Source: Deltaproteobacteria bacterium (GTDB taxonomy: Bacteria > Desulfobacterota > SM23-61). Taken from it: DNA of 17,993 nucleotides. Position 1 is the stretch's first letter; every line of letters begins with the position of its first letter. Positions 7,661 to 15,065 of this stretch are shown here, one piece after another. The stretch spans positions 1 through 17,993 of the forward strand of contig JAOUFX010000005.1 in assembly GCA_029857975.1 (NCBI GenBank), written 5' to 3'. The position numbers were made by a program, and so were the translations under genes. The notes under the pieces were generated by a model, which saw only the letters and a list, made by a program, of their open reading frames with translations, searched no databases and was not told the DNA's origin.

Positions 7661-9112
7661 TCAGCCTTTCACCACTCCCCAGGGGCGGAGTCGGGCCACT
7701 TTGCTGGAAATTCCGGCTTGATGGACAACTTCCACAACTTGACTCACATCTTTGTAGGCCTCCGGCGCCTCTTCGGCCAACGTTCCCCGGCTCGCGGCCA
7801 TAACGTAAATCCCGCGGTCTTCTAATTCGCGATGCAGCGCCCTTCCTTTACTTGCTTTCTTGGCTTGCGTTCGGCTCTGTACCCGCCCAGCCCCGTGGCA
7901 GGTACTGCCGAAGGTCTCCTCCATAGCCCTTTCGGTACCCACCAGGACGTAAGAATACCTTCCCATATCCCCGGGGATCAGAACCGGCTGGCCCACTTCC
8001 CGGTAGACTTCGGGTACAGCGGGATGGCCCGGGGGAAAGGCTCGCGTTGCCCCCTTCCGATGGACGCAGACTTCCTGCCGCTCTCCAGCGACGACATGCC
8101 ATTCACGTTTGGCAATGTTGTGGCACACGTCATAAACTAAATGCATCCCCAATTCTTTCGGGCCCATCTCCAGAACCCGCTCAAATACTTCCCGCGTCCA
8201 GTGCATCAGCATCTGCCGGTTGGTCCAGGCGTAGTTGGCGGCGCAGGCCATTCCCGAAAAATAATCTTGACCCGTTGAAGATTGAATGAAGTCACAGGCC
8301 AGTTGGCGGTCGGGGAGTTCCAGGCCCAACTGCCGAACCCGTTCGCCCATTTTTTTCAGGAAATCATCACAGACCTGATACCCGAATCCGCGCGACCCCG
8401 AGTGAATGAGAACCGTGACCTGGTCTTTTCTCAGACCAAACCGCCGGGCCACCTCCGGGTTATAAACCTCATCCACAAAACCCACTTCCAAAAAGTGATT
8501 TCCCGAACCCAACGTCCCGAGCTGCGGCCTTCCCCGTTCCATGGCCCTTTCGCTGACCACTCCTGGGTCGGCTCCTTCCATGCATCCTCTATCTTCTGTG
8601 CAATCCAGGTCCTCTGGCCGGCCGTAGCCATTTTTTACCGCCCAGGCCGAGCCCTCTTTTAAAACCTGGCGCAGTTCCTGGGCGGAGAGGCGCAGAGTTC
8701 CCTTGGATCCGACGCCGGAAGGAATGTTTTGAAAAAGGGCGTTCACCAAATTCTTAATCTTGTCCCGCAAATTTTGGGTGGAAAGGTTGGTGGCCAGTAA
8801 ACGAGTTCCGCAATTGATGTCATATCCCACACCGCCTGGAGAAATGACCCCCTCCTGCCAGTCAAAGGCAGCGACCCCGCCGATGGGAAAACCATAGCCC
8901 CAGTGAATGTCGGGCATGGCCATTGAATATTTTTGAATTCCCGGAAGGTGGGCCACATTGGCCACCTGCTGCGGACTTTCATCCCCGTGAATCTCGCGCA
9001 GAAGACCTTCATCGGCATAAATCAAACCGTCGACCCGCATCTTCCCCGCCCGGGGAATCCGCCAGCGGTAGTCATCGATTTTTTCCAGATGAATTTTTTC
9101 TCGATCGCTCAT
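7661..9112 (-). CDS. rtcB: RNA-splicing ligase RtcB (3'-phosphate/5'-OH RNA ligase)
   Basis: 483 residues from ATG 9112. A GTG six bases upstream (9118) is in frame, but the GGGGG Shine-Dalgarno fits the ATG better. RtcB joins RNA 2',3'-cyclic or 3'-phosphate ends to 5'-OH ends using GTP and Mn2+. Visible active-site motifs are GVGYDINCG (D98, C101), GSGNHFLEVG (H206), LIHSGSRGFGY (H237), DVCHNIAKREW (H331) and GSTCHGAGR (H406, the guanylylated His by family homology). Their spacing follows Pyrococcus horikoshii RtcB (D95, C98, H203, H234, H329, H404) within one residue after an offset. The C-terminus VARLRPWGVVKG is complete. Archease lies immediately upstream, 18 bp away, in the same operon. 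Bacterial RtcB serves RNA repair or tRNA maturation; which applies here is unknown. Confidence 0.97.
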   Translation of the reverse strand: MSDREKIHLEKIDDYRWRIPRAGKMRVDGLIYADEGLLREIHGDESPQQVANVAHLPGIQKYSMAMPDIHWGYGFPIGGVAAFDWQEGVISPGGVGYDINCGTRLLATNLSTQNLRDKIKNLVNALFQNIPSGVGSKGTLRLSAQELRQVLKEGSAWAVKNGYGRPEDLDCTEDRGCMEGADPGVVSERAMERGRPQLGTLGSGNHFLEVGFVDEVYNPEVARRFGLRKDQVTVLIHSGSRGFGYQVCDDFLKKMGERVRQLGLELPDRQLACDFIQSSTGQDYFSGMACAANYAWTNRQMLMHWTREVFERVLEMGPKELGMHLVYDVCHNIAKREWHVVAGERQEVCVHRKGATRAFPPGHPAVPEVYREVGQPVLIPGDMGRYSYVLVGTERAMEETFGSTCHGAGRVQSRTQAKKASKGRALHRELEDRGIYVMAASRGTLAEEAPEAYKDVSQVVEVVHQAGISSKVARLRPWGVVKG

Positions 9113-9130
9113 GGACACCCCCTTCTTCGT

Positions 9131-9547
9131 TCAAACATCAAAGATGACTCTCGCTTCCCATGCTCCATTGTTTTCCCGAATGGCCACCTGATGGTAGGTT
9201 ACGGCCTTGATTTCTGTTTTGAATTCGTGGCGGGAAGGTCTAAAAATCTCTCCATGGGCCACCGCTTCCAGAGATCTATGATCCAGATGGGAAAAATGGA
9301 ATCTTTTAAAAAGGTATCCCTGACTCGCGCATAGGAACAAAAGCTCACTCAGCCAGCGGACCAAAAGCTCTTCGCGCTCATCTGCCTCAACATGAATGGC
9401 ATAAGCAAGGGTTTCCTGCACGCGCTCCAGGTCAGTTAGCAGGTCAAAAAGGGCATAAGCGGCATTGGTCATTACCTCTTCATAAGTCCGGCCGAAGATG
9501 CGAATGCCCAGGTCGGCTGTATGGTCAAAGGTTTCGTATCTCTTCAT
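9131..9547 (-). CDS. Archease, RtcB activator
   Basis: 138 residues, normal for archease, which speeds RtcB guanylylation and allows multiple turnover. The signature FDHTADLGIRIFG at the N-terminus holds the metal-binding D12. The middle has EREELLVRWLSELLFL, and the end has AVTYHQVAIRENNGAWEARVIFDV with a near-terminal Asp (D137), matching the family's calcium/metal site. The ATG at 9545-9547 is preceded by GGGGAA. It is the first gene of the archease-rtcB operon, which fits the known partnership. No anomaly is seen. Confidence 0.96.
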   Translation of the reverse strand: MKRYETFDHTADLGIRIFGRTYEEVMTNAAYALFDLLTDLERVQETLAYAIHVEADEREELLVRWLSELLFLCASQGYLFKRFHFSHLDHRSLEAVAHGEIFRPSRHEFKTEIKAVTYHQVAIRENNGAWEARVIFDV

Positions 9548-9571
9548 GCATTCCCCGGGGGAAAATTTCGA

Positions 9572-9600
9572 TTGGTCTGTATCCTGGGTTATATTATAAT
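9572..9600 (+). promoter_or_regulatory. Possible sigma70-type promoter in the archease / membrane-protein gap
   Basis: TTGGTC (9572-9577), a 17-bp spacer and TATAAT (9595-9600) point rightward, towards the membrane protein gene about 200 bp downstream. The -10 region (ATATTATAAT) is nearly palindromic and could also serve the minus-strand archease-rtcB operon. Consensus match only. Confidence 0.35.
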
Positions 9601-9643
9601 CCTACTTCAATCGTATGGGAAATTCCTTTTTGGGCCGGACATA

Positions 9644-9713
9644 CACAGAAAGTCGCTTAGCGCTTAGCGCGATGCGCATAGCGTCTCTTTTGTTTCTGCG
9701 GTTATCTGCGTCC
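9644..9713. repeat. Intergenic repeat with GCTTAGCG tandem and dyad
   Basis: CGCTTAG is repeated directly from 9654. CGCTTAGCGC (9661-9670) faces GCGCATAGCG (9674-9683) across GAT, forming a hairpin with two mismatched positions. The flanks TACACAGAAAG and CTTTTGTTTCTGCGG are roughly complementary, and TTATCTGCGTCC at the right end resembles the AAATCTGTGTCC edge of the repeat near 7590. No coding capacity is seen. Confidence 0.5.
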
Positions 9714-9801
9714 TGTTAAATTTACCCATGGAAGCAAGGAATTATTGAAGAAGTTTCTATAGCGCCAAATTGCGGCAGGCCTGATAAGAATCGGAGAAAG
9801 G

Positions 9802-12267
9802 ATGATGCTACGCTGCCATTCGCCATCTGCAATCCGCAACCTGCAATCGGAACTTCCCCTTTCTTTGTTTCTGGGAATCTTTCTCATCTCCGCTGCCACC
9901 CTGACGCTGGAGATCTCCTTGACCCGCCTCCTCTCCGTGGCGCAATGGTATCATTTTGCTTTCATGGTTGTGAGCATGGCTCTTTTGGGATATGGGGCCA
10001 GCGGATCTTTTCTTGCCTCTTTCCCTCGGCTCCTTAACCGCGAGGCCCCCCAGACTTTGGTCCTGGCTTCCTGGTTTTTTTCTTTCAGCGCGCTGGGCGC
10101 TTATGCCATCAGCAATTTCATCCCCTTTGATATCGCCCGCATCTCCTGGGATCGCTGGCAGATTTTTTATGTTTTTTTGTATTATCTAATTTTCTCCCTT
10201 CCCTTTTTTTTCTCCGGATTGGCCATCTCTGCAGCTCTGGCCCGCTGGAGCAGTCTGGCGGGAAAGCTCTATTTTTTCGACCTGACCGGTGCAGCCTTGG
10301 GGTGTCTTCTTGTCCTCGGCCTCTTCGGGATCTTTGGCGGGCCAGGCACCCTTTTATTCTCTTGTCTCCTGGGTGGTCTGGCTTCCCTGGCCTTTGGATG
10401 GAAGAGGAAAACGAATTGTTTTTTCTTCCTGTTCCCATGGGCATGGATTGGCCTGCTCTTATTTTTCCTGTGGGGGGAACCTTCTTTCCTGAACTTGCGT
10501 CTCTCTCCCTACAAAGGATTGAGCACCGCCCTTCTCTTTCCCGGCGCCCACTTGTTGGAAACCCGGTGGAATGCTTTCTCGCGAGTCGATGTCCTGAAAA
10601 GCCCGGCTGCCCGTACAGCCCCGGGGCTAAGCCTTGAGTACCGGGAAGCACTCCCGCCGCAATTAGGCCTTACGGTAGACGCCGATCATTTGAGTGCCAT
10701 AACCCGGTTTCATCGGCATGGCGGCGAAAAACCTGAACTTAAGTTTATCGATTTCCTTCCTTCCTCTTTTCCCTATCAGATCATCAAACCTACCCGGGTT
10801 TTAATTTTTGAGCCGCTGGGAGGACTGGAGGTTCTAAATGCCGTGCACCACCGCACGGAAGAAATCGTGGCCGTGGAGGTCAACCCCACGGTGGTAGCGT
10901 TGCTTCAAGGAGACTACGGGGAATATTCCGGGGGAATTTACCTCGCCAAAGAAACCAGGGTGATCATTGATGATGGCCGAAGTTTTGTGCGCGGAAATTT
11001 TCTCCCCTTCGATCTCATCGTTCTTCCTTTGACCGAAAGTTTGGCAGCTTCGTCCACAGGACTGGCCAGTTTGCACGAAGACTACCGGTTGACCACGGAA
11101 GCTTTTCTGGATTATTTACAGGCCCTCAAACCCGGGGGGTTCATTGCCGTAAGTCTCTACCTTCTTCCTCCCCCGCGGGGAGAACTCCGTCTGGTTGCTG
11201 TCGTCAAAGAGGCCCTGGAGCAGATGGGCAAGACCCCCGGGAATCATCTCTTGGCTTTCCGCTCCTGGGGAACTTTGACCCTCCTGGTAAAAAAAGATGC
11301 TGTGGCTCTTCAGGAGAGTCAAGCTCTTCGAGCCTTCTGCCAGCAATTGCGTTTTGATTTGGTCTATTATCCCGGGATGCAGCAGGAAGAAGCGAATGTT
11401 TATAACCGGTTTTATACCCCCCTTTACTTTCAGGGCGTGCAAAGAGTGCTCCAGGAGGGAAAAAGTTTTTACGAGGAATATCCCTTCGATCTTAGCCCGG
11501 CCACGGATGATCGCCCGTTCTTCCATCATTATTTCCGCTGGGGGCATTTATCCGTTATCTACCGTCTGGCTGGAGAGAAGTGGTCAATGCTTATCGAAGG
11601 GGGATACTTGGTTCCGGTTGTCTTTTTCCTGGCCCTTTTCCTCAGTTTTCTTTTTATTGTCCTTCCGGTGATGTTCGGCCGGGGGAGAGAACAAAATCAA
11701 ACCATCCCGAGAGGGCAGCCATTTTCCTGGTTGACCTACTTCGCCTCTCTGGGTCTGGGCTTCATGTTTGTGGAGATCTCCCTGATTCAAAAATTCATCC
11801 TCTTCCTTGGCCATCCTGTATATGCCGTCTCCCTGGTTATCTTTTCCCTGCTCATTTTCGCCGGGTTCGGAAGCCGTCTTTCCCTGAAAATGGGTCCGGG
11901 CGCGTATCGAGGTTTGAAGCTTATTCTCCCCCTCATCATCATCTTTTTATTCCTTTACGCCCTGCTGTTGCCGCAGATCCTGTCTTTCTTTCAGGGGCAA
12001 CCCCTTCTTTTGCGCCAGGTACTTACGATTCTTATCATAGGCCCGCTCGGCTTGCTGATGGGTATACCGTTTCCCCTGGGGATTCGGCTTATTGGCGAGC
12101 GCTGGCCCCTGGGGGTTCCCTGGGCCTGGTGCGCGAACGGGTGTGCTTCCGTATTGGGTTCCATTCTTCCGGTGATCATCGCCCTGGCCTGGGGATTTCA
12201 GGCGGTGTTTTTCCTATCCGCCCTTATCTATGGGGTGGGTCTTTTCATGGTTTGGAAATCCTGTTGA
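9802..12267 (+). CDS. Multi-pass membrane protein with central spermidine-synthase-like domain
   Basis: 821 residues from ATG 9802, preceded by GGAG at 9793-9796. An N-terminal block of about seven hydrophobic segments (residues ~20-230) includes LTLEISLTRLLSVAQWYHFAFM and GKLYFFDLTGAALG, typical of the membrane half of SpeE-like fusions. A soluble Rossmann methyltransferase-like domain (~330-510) follows, then about six more membrane segments (~600-815). In the soluble domain the SAM-type GGGDG loop has become EPLGG (337-341); E359 (VAVEVNP) and IDDGRSF (399-405) are kept. The catalytic Asp motif of true spermidine synthases is replaced by LIVLPLTES, so aminopropyl transfer is doubtful. The first ~17 residues are translated from a repeat-like sequence. 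The substrate is unknown. Confidence 0.88.
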   Translation: MMLRCHSPSAIRNLQSELPLSLFLGIFLISAATLTLEISLTRLLSVAQWYHFAFMVVSMALLGYGASGSFLASFPRLLNREAPQTLVLASWFFSFSALGAYAISNFIPFDIARISWDRWQIFYVFLYYLIFSLPFFFSGLAISAALARWSSLAGKLYFFDLTGAALGCLLVLGLFGIFGGPGTLLFSCLLGGLASLAFGWKRKTNCFFFLFPWAWIGLLLFFLWGEPSFLNLRLSPYKGLSTALLFPGAHLLETRWNAFSRVDVLKSPAARTAPGLSLEYREALPPQLGLTVDADHLSAITRFHRHGGEKPELKFIDFLPSSFPYQIIKPTRVLIFEPLGGLEVLNAVHHRTEEIVAVEVNPTVVALLQGDYGEYSGGIYLAKETRVIIDDGRSFVRGNFLPFDLIVLPLTESLAASSTGLASLHEDYRLTTEAFLDYLQALKPGGFIAVSLYLLPPPRGELRLVAVVKEALEQMGKTPGNHLLAFRSWGTLTLLVKKDAVALQESQALRAFCQQLRFDLVYYPGMQQEEANVYNRFYTPLYFQGVQRVLQEGKSFYEEYPFDLSPATDDRPFFHHYFRWGHLSVIYRLAGEKWSMLIEGGYLVPVVFFLALFLSFLFIVLPVMFGRGREQNQTIPRGQPFSWLTYFASLGLGFMFVEISLIQKFILFLGHPVYAVSLVIFSLLIFAGFGSRLSLKMGPGAYRGLKLILPLIIIFLFLYALLLPQILSFFQGQPLLLRQVLTILIIGPLGLLMGIPFPLGIRLIGERWPLGVPWAWCANGCASVLGSILPVIIALAWGFQAVFFLSALIYGVGLFMVWKSC

Positions 12268-12328
12268 AAAGAGAAAGAAATTATGGCAAGGTCTAAAGGA
12301 AAGGTAGGGGTGAAGAGAAAAGGGGGAA

Positions 12329-12334
12329 AGGAGG
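12329..12334 (+). promoter_or_regulatory. Strong Shine-Dalgarno choosing the start of the Tpx fusion
   Basis: AGGAGG is followed by 8 nt and ATG 12343. The alternative in-frame ATG at 12283 has only a weak AGAAAG upstream. The purine-rich sequence is also coding if the longer start is used, so this is supportive rather than decisive. Confidence 0.6.
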
Positions 12335-12342
12335 GCCAAGGT

Positions 12343-13533
12343 ATGAAAACGGTGAGGCGCGCAGAGAAAGAATTGCCGAAAAAGGGGAAGGGGGTAAAGA
12401 AATCGCCGAAAAAAGTCGTCAAGAGTGCCACGAAGGAGGTTCCGGGATTGAAAAAGAAAATAATCAAGGAGGGTGGAGAGACATCAAAAAGATTAGGTTC
12501 CCCAAAAGACGCTCTGATTAAGAAACTTAGGGAAGAACTGGCCCAAAAACAAAAAATAATCGCCGCCAGCAAAAAAAGTCTGCTGCAAAAAGCCAAAGAG
12601 AGTCTTCTCGAATTCAAAAGCAAGGCGGGAACTGAAGCCAAAAGGTTAATGACTGAAGCCGAAAAGAGGGCCAAAACGGTTGGCACCCAGAAGGATTCCC
12701 TGGTCCAAAAAATCAAAAAGGAGTTGGCCGAAAAGGAAAAGATCATCAGAGAAAGCCAAAAAATTTTTAAAGAAACGATGGCCAAGGCGGGCAGGGAAGT
12801 AACCGCCCTCAAAGAAAAGACGGGTCAGAGTCTCTTAGAAATAAAAAGCAGGGCTGATGTCGAGGCCAGAAAATTAAAGGAGGAATTAGAAGCAAAAGGC
12901 AAAGCGCTGCGGGGGAAAGTTACGGAACTCGAAGAATACCGGAAGGCCACTGAAGGCAAAATCTTTGAGCTCCAGGCCAAAGTTAAGGAATTGGCCGCCA
13001 AGGTGTTGCCGGGGGAAAAAGAACGACCGGGACTCGTCACTTTTAAGAGCAGCCCTTTGACCCTGCTGGGCGAGGAAGTGAAGGTGGGAGATAAGGCCCC
13101 CAATTTTAAGGTATTGGACAACTCGATGCAACCTGCGGCCCTGGAATCCTACCAAGGTAAAATCAAAGTCTTCACTACTGTTCCGTCCCTGGACACTCCG
13201 GTATGCAACACGGAGACCCGGCGGTTCAACCAAGAGGCGGATAAACTGCCGGAGAACGTGGCCATCCTCACCATCAGCATGGATTTACCCTTTGCCCAGG
13301 CGCGCTGGTGCGCGGCGGCGGGAGTGGAGAAGGTCAAAACTTTTTCGGATTACCGGGACCATTCCTTCGGTTTGGCTTATGGCGTGCTGGTCAAGGAACT
13401 TAAGCTTTTAGCCAGGGCGGTCTTCATCGTCGATGATCAGGACATCATTCGCTATGTGGAGCTGGTTCCGGAAATTACTCAGGAGCCTGATTACGATCGC
13501 ATCTTGGGGGCCGTTCGCGCCCTGTTGGAATAG
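12343..13533 (+). CDS. Thiol peroxidase (Tpx) fused to a Lys-rich coiled-coil N-terminus
   Basis: 396 residues from ATG 12343; ATG 12283 in frame would add 20 more Lys-rich residues. From about residue 231 (LVTFKSSPLTLLG) to the end it is a full atypical 2-Cys peroxiredoxin of the Tpx type. The peroxidatic Cys is C288 in PSLDTPVCNTETRRFN, the resolving Cys is C323 in LPFAQARWCAAAG, and ARAVFIVDD and EITQEPDYD are also family motifs. Such enzymes reduce hydroperoxides with thioredoxin. Residues 1-230 are dominated by Lys, Glu and Ala. The first ~45 are histone-H1-like (LPKKGKGVKKSPKK); the rest is heptad-like helix with a duplicated ~60-residue unit. The frame is open through the junction and there is no ATG near the usual Tpx start, so the fusion appears real. 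It follows the membrane protein by 75 bp and ends at a strong terminator. The function of the tail (nucleic-acid binding, oligomerisation) is inference. Confidence 0.88.
   Translation: MKTVRRAEKELPKKGKGVKKSPKKVVKSATKEVPGLKKKIIKEGGETSKRLGSPKDALIKKLREELAQKQKIIAASKKSLLQKAKESLLEFKSKAGTEAKRLMTEAEKRAKTVGTQKDSLVQKIKKELAEKEKIIRESQKIFKETMAKAGREVTALKEKTGQSLLEIKSRADVEARKLKEELEAKGKALRGKVTELEEYRKATEGKIFELQAKVKELAAKVLPGEKERPGLVTFKSSPLTLLGEEVKVGDKAPNFKVLDNSMQPAALESYQGKIKVFTTVPSLDTPVCNTETRRFNQEADKLPENVAILTISMDLPFAQARWCAAAGVEKVKTFSDYRDHSFGLAYGVLVKELKLLARAVFIVDDQDIIRYVELVPEITQEPDYDRILGAVRALLE
12493..12906 (+). repeat. Diverged tandem duplication in the Tpx fusion tail
   Basis: Copy 1 (12493-12678) encodes LGSPKDALIKKLREELAQKQ...SLLEFKSKAGTEAKRL. 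Copy 2 (12679-12906) encodes VGTQKDSLVQKIKKELAEKE...SLLEIKSRADVEARKL. Both halves align in order, with copy 2 having 14 more residues between them. Confidence 0.75.
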
Positions 13534-13536
13534 CAT

Positions 13537-13588
13537 AAGGGTTCAAGGATTCCAGAGTTGGACCCTCGAATCCTTGAACCCTTTTTCT
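13537..13588 (+). terminator. Strong rho-independent terminator after the Tpx fusion
   Basis: AAGGGTTCAAGGATTC (13537-13552) and GAATCCTTGAACCCTT (13568-13583) are exact 16-bp reverse complements around a 15-nt loop. The T-rich tail TTTTTCTT follows. It starts 3 bp after the TAG of the Tpx fusion. Confidence 0.9.
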
Positions 13589-13765
13589 TGCATTGGAGGG
13601 GGATGGTCGATTTTAATAAAACCTAAAAAAGGCTCTGCACCACCGAGGGCCCAGGGGAAAATTAAGATAAAACCAGGGAATAAACTCCTTTTCTCTGCTT
13701 TACTCTGGGCACTCGTTAAGTGAAAACAACACCATATTCTATCTGCCGAATTGATTACCTGAGAG

Positions 13766-13849
13766 CACAGAGAAAAGATTGAGCTTATTTTGTTTTTTAA
13801 CCATGAAATTATTCTCTGAGATCTCTGTGGTGTAAAAAAATCGCTCAAT
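13766..13849. repeat. Intergenic dyads, CACAGAGA/TCTCTGTG and ATTGAGC/GCTCAAT
   Basis: CACAGAGA (13766-13773) is complementary to TCTCTGTG (13822-13829), and ATTGAGC (13778-13784) to GCTCAAT (13843-13849). The pairs interleave in pseudoknot order. The rest of the 13589-13862 gap is AT-rich, and I see no gene or convincing promoter there. The CACAGA/TCTGTG edges resemble those at 7526-7601 and 9644-9713. Confidence 0.45.
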
Positions 13850-13880
13850 TTAGGTAAAAAAGATGCAAAAGGAAAAAATA

Positions 13881-15065
13881 ATGAAAAATTCTTTCCAAGA
13901 GGAAATTGCCAGCATGAAAGATTGGCTGGTGGAGATCCGCAGAACGATTCACATGCACCCGGAACTGATGTTTGAAGAGGTCGAAACCGCCAAGTTGGTT
14001 TCCGCCTGGCTGGAAAAATTCGGTCTGGAGGTAAAAACCGGATGGGCGAAGACCGGAGTGGTCGGTCTTTTGCCAGGCGGGCAAGACGGAAAGACTGTGG
14101 CCATCCGGGCCGATATGGACGCCTTGCCGCTCGAAGAAGCCACTCAGGTCCCCTATGCTTCCAAGATCAAAGGAAAGATGCATGCCTGCGGCCATGATGC
14201 CCACGTAACGATCCTTTTAGGGGTAGCCAAGTTCTTCTCCTCCGTCCGGGAGCAGGTTAAGGGCAATATCAAATGGATCTTCCAGCCAGCCGAGGAAGGG
14301 GGTGGAGGTGGAAGGGTGATGGTGGAGGAGGGAGTCCTGGAGAATCCAAAAGTTGACGCGATCTTCGGAGCCCATGTTTTCCCGGATCTTCCCATGGGCA
14401 AGGTCGGGATTCATGAGCGAGAAGGGTTGGCAGCAACCGACCGGTTTCGCATAAAAATTCAGGGGAAGGGAGGGCATGGGGCCTACCCCCAGCTATCCAA
14501 AGACCCGATCCTTGCTGCCGGTCATCTGATTACCCAGATCCATTCCATTGTCAGCCGGAATATCAATCATCTGGACAGGGCCGTGGTAAGCCTCGGAAGG
14601 GTGATGGGAGGAACGGCTTTCAACATCATCCCCGATGAAGTGGAACTTTGGGGGACGGTTCGTTCTCTCTCTCCCCACGTTCGGGAAAAACTCAAAAGCA
14701 GACTTGAGCAGACGACCCAAGGGGTCGCCCGCTCTTTTGATATGGATTATCAATACGAGTTTGAATACGGGTACCCGGCTCTGGTCAACGACCCGCAAAT
14801 GTCCCATCTGGTGGCAGCGGCCTGTGCCCATGGAATCGGCAAGGAAAACGTGGAATTCATCAATCCTTCCATGGGAGGGGAGGACTTTGCTTACTACCTC
14901 CAGAAAGTTCCCGGCTCTTTTTTCCGGCTGGGATGCCGCAACGAAAAAAAAGGAATCATCCATTCTTTTCACAACTCCCTTTTTAACATCGACGAGGACG
15001 TGCTCCCCTTTGGGGTGGAGATGTTTGTGAGGATCATCGATCAATATCTGGAGTTGAAGCTTTAA
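13881..15065 (+). CDS. M20-family metal-dependent amidohydrolase (N-acyl-amino-acid hydrolase type)
   Basis: 394 residues from ATG 13881, which has AAGGA 7 nt upstream; ATG 13863 in frame adds six residues. The fold is the M20D amidohydrolase group (hippurate hydrolase, IAA-amino-acid hydrolase, N-acyl-L-amino-acid amidohydrolase). Metal and catalytic motifs are RADMDALPLEE, MHACGHDAH (H101, C103, H105), QPAEEGGGG (E138, E139), GAHVFPD (H165) and SMGGEDFAYYLQ, with a late HSFHNSLFNIDED. Lack of a signal peptide suggests a cytosolic enzyme releasing free amino acids from N-acyl or N-aroyl conjugates. It has its own transcription unit after the terminator at 13537-13588. Substrate cannot be read from sequence, so no gene symbol is given. 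Confidence 0.93.
   Translation: MKNSFQEEIASMKDWLVEIRRTIHMHPELMFEEVETAKLVSAWLEKFGLEVKTGWAKTGVVGLLPGGQDGKTVAIRADMDALPLEEATQVPYASKIKGKMHACGHDAHVTILLGVAKFFSSVREQVKGNIKWIFQPAEEGGGGGRVMVEEGVLENPKVDAIFGAHVFPDLPMGKVGIHEREGLAATDRFRIKIQGKGGHGAYPQLSKDPILAAGHLITQIHSIVSRNINHLDRAVVSLGRVMGGTAFNIIPDEVELWGTVRSLSPHVREKLKSRLEQTTQGVARSFDMDYQYEFEYGYPALVNDPQMSHLVAAACAHGIGKENVEFINPSMGGEDFAYYLQKVPGSFFRLGCRNEKKGIIHSFHNSLFNIDEDVLPFGVEMFVRIIDQYLELKL

Noticed and set aside
7549..7803. 84-residue plus-strand open frame between PBP and rtcB
   Set aside because: Begins inside the repeat element and runs antisense into the rtcB 3' end; no coding features.
8282..8662. 126-residue plus-strand open frame inside rtcB
   Set aside because: Antisense to conserved RtcB motifs; a shadow frame.
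10118..10651. 177-residue minus-strand open frame
   Set aside because: Antisense to the membrane protein gene; Arg/Gly/Pro-rich composition typical of a shadow frame.
11580..12296. 238-residue plus-strand open frame
   Set aside because: Overlaps the membrane part of the 821-residue protein in another frame; no motifs, and the other frame has clear transmembrane sequence.
12228..12812. 194-residue minus-strand hydrophobic open frame
   Set aside because: Its hydrophobic Phe/Leu/Ser content is the mirror of the Lys-rich coding strand (AAA/AAG read as TTT/CTT), not a real membrane protein.
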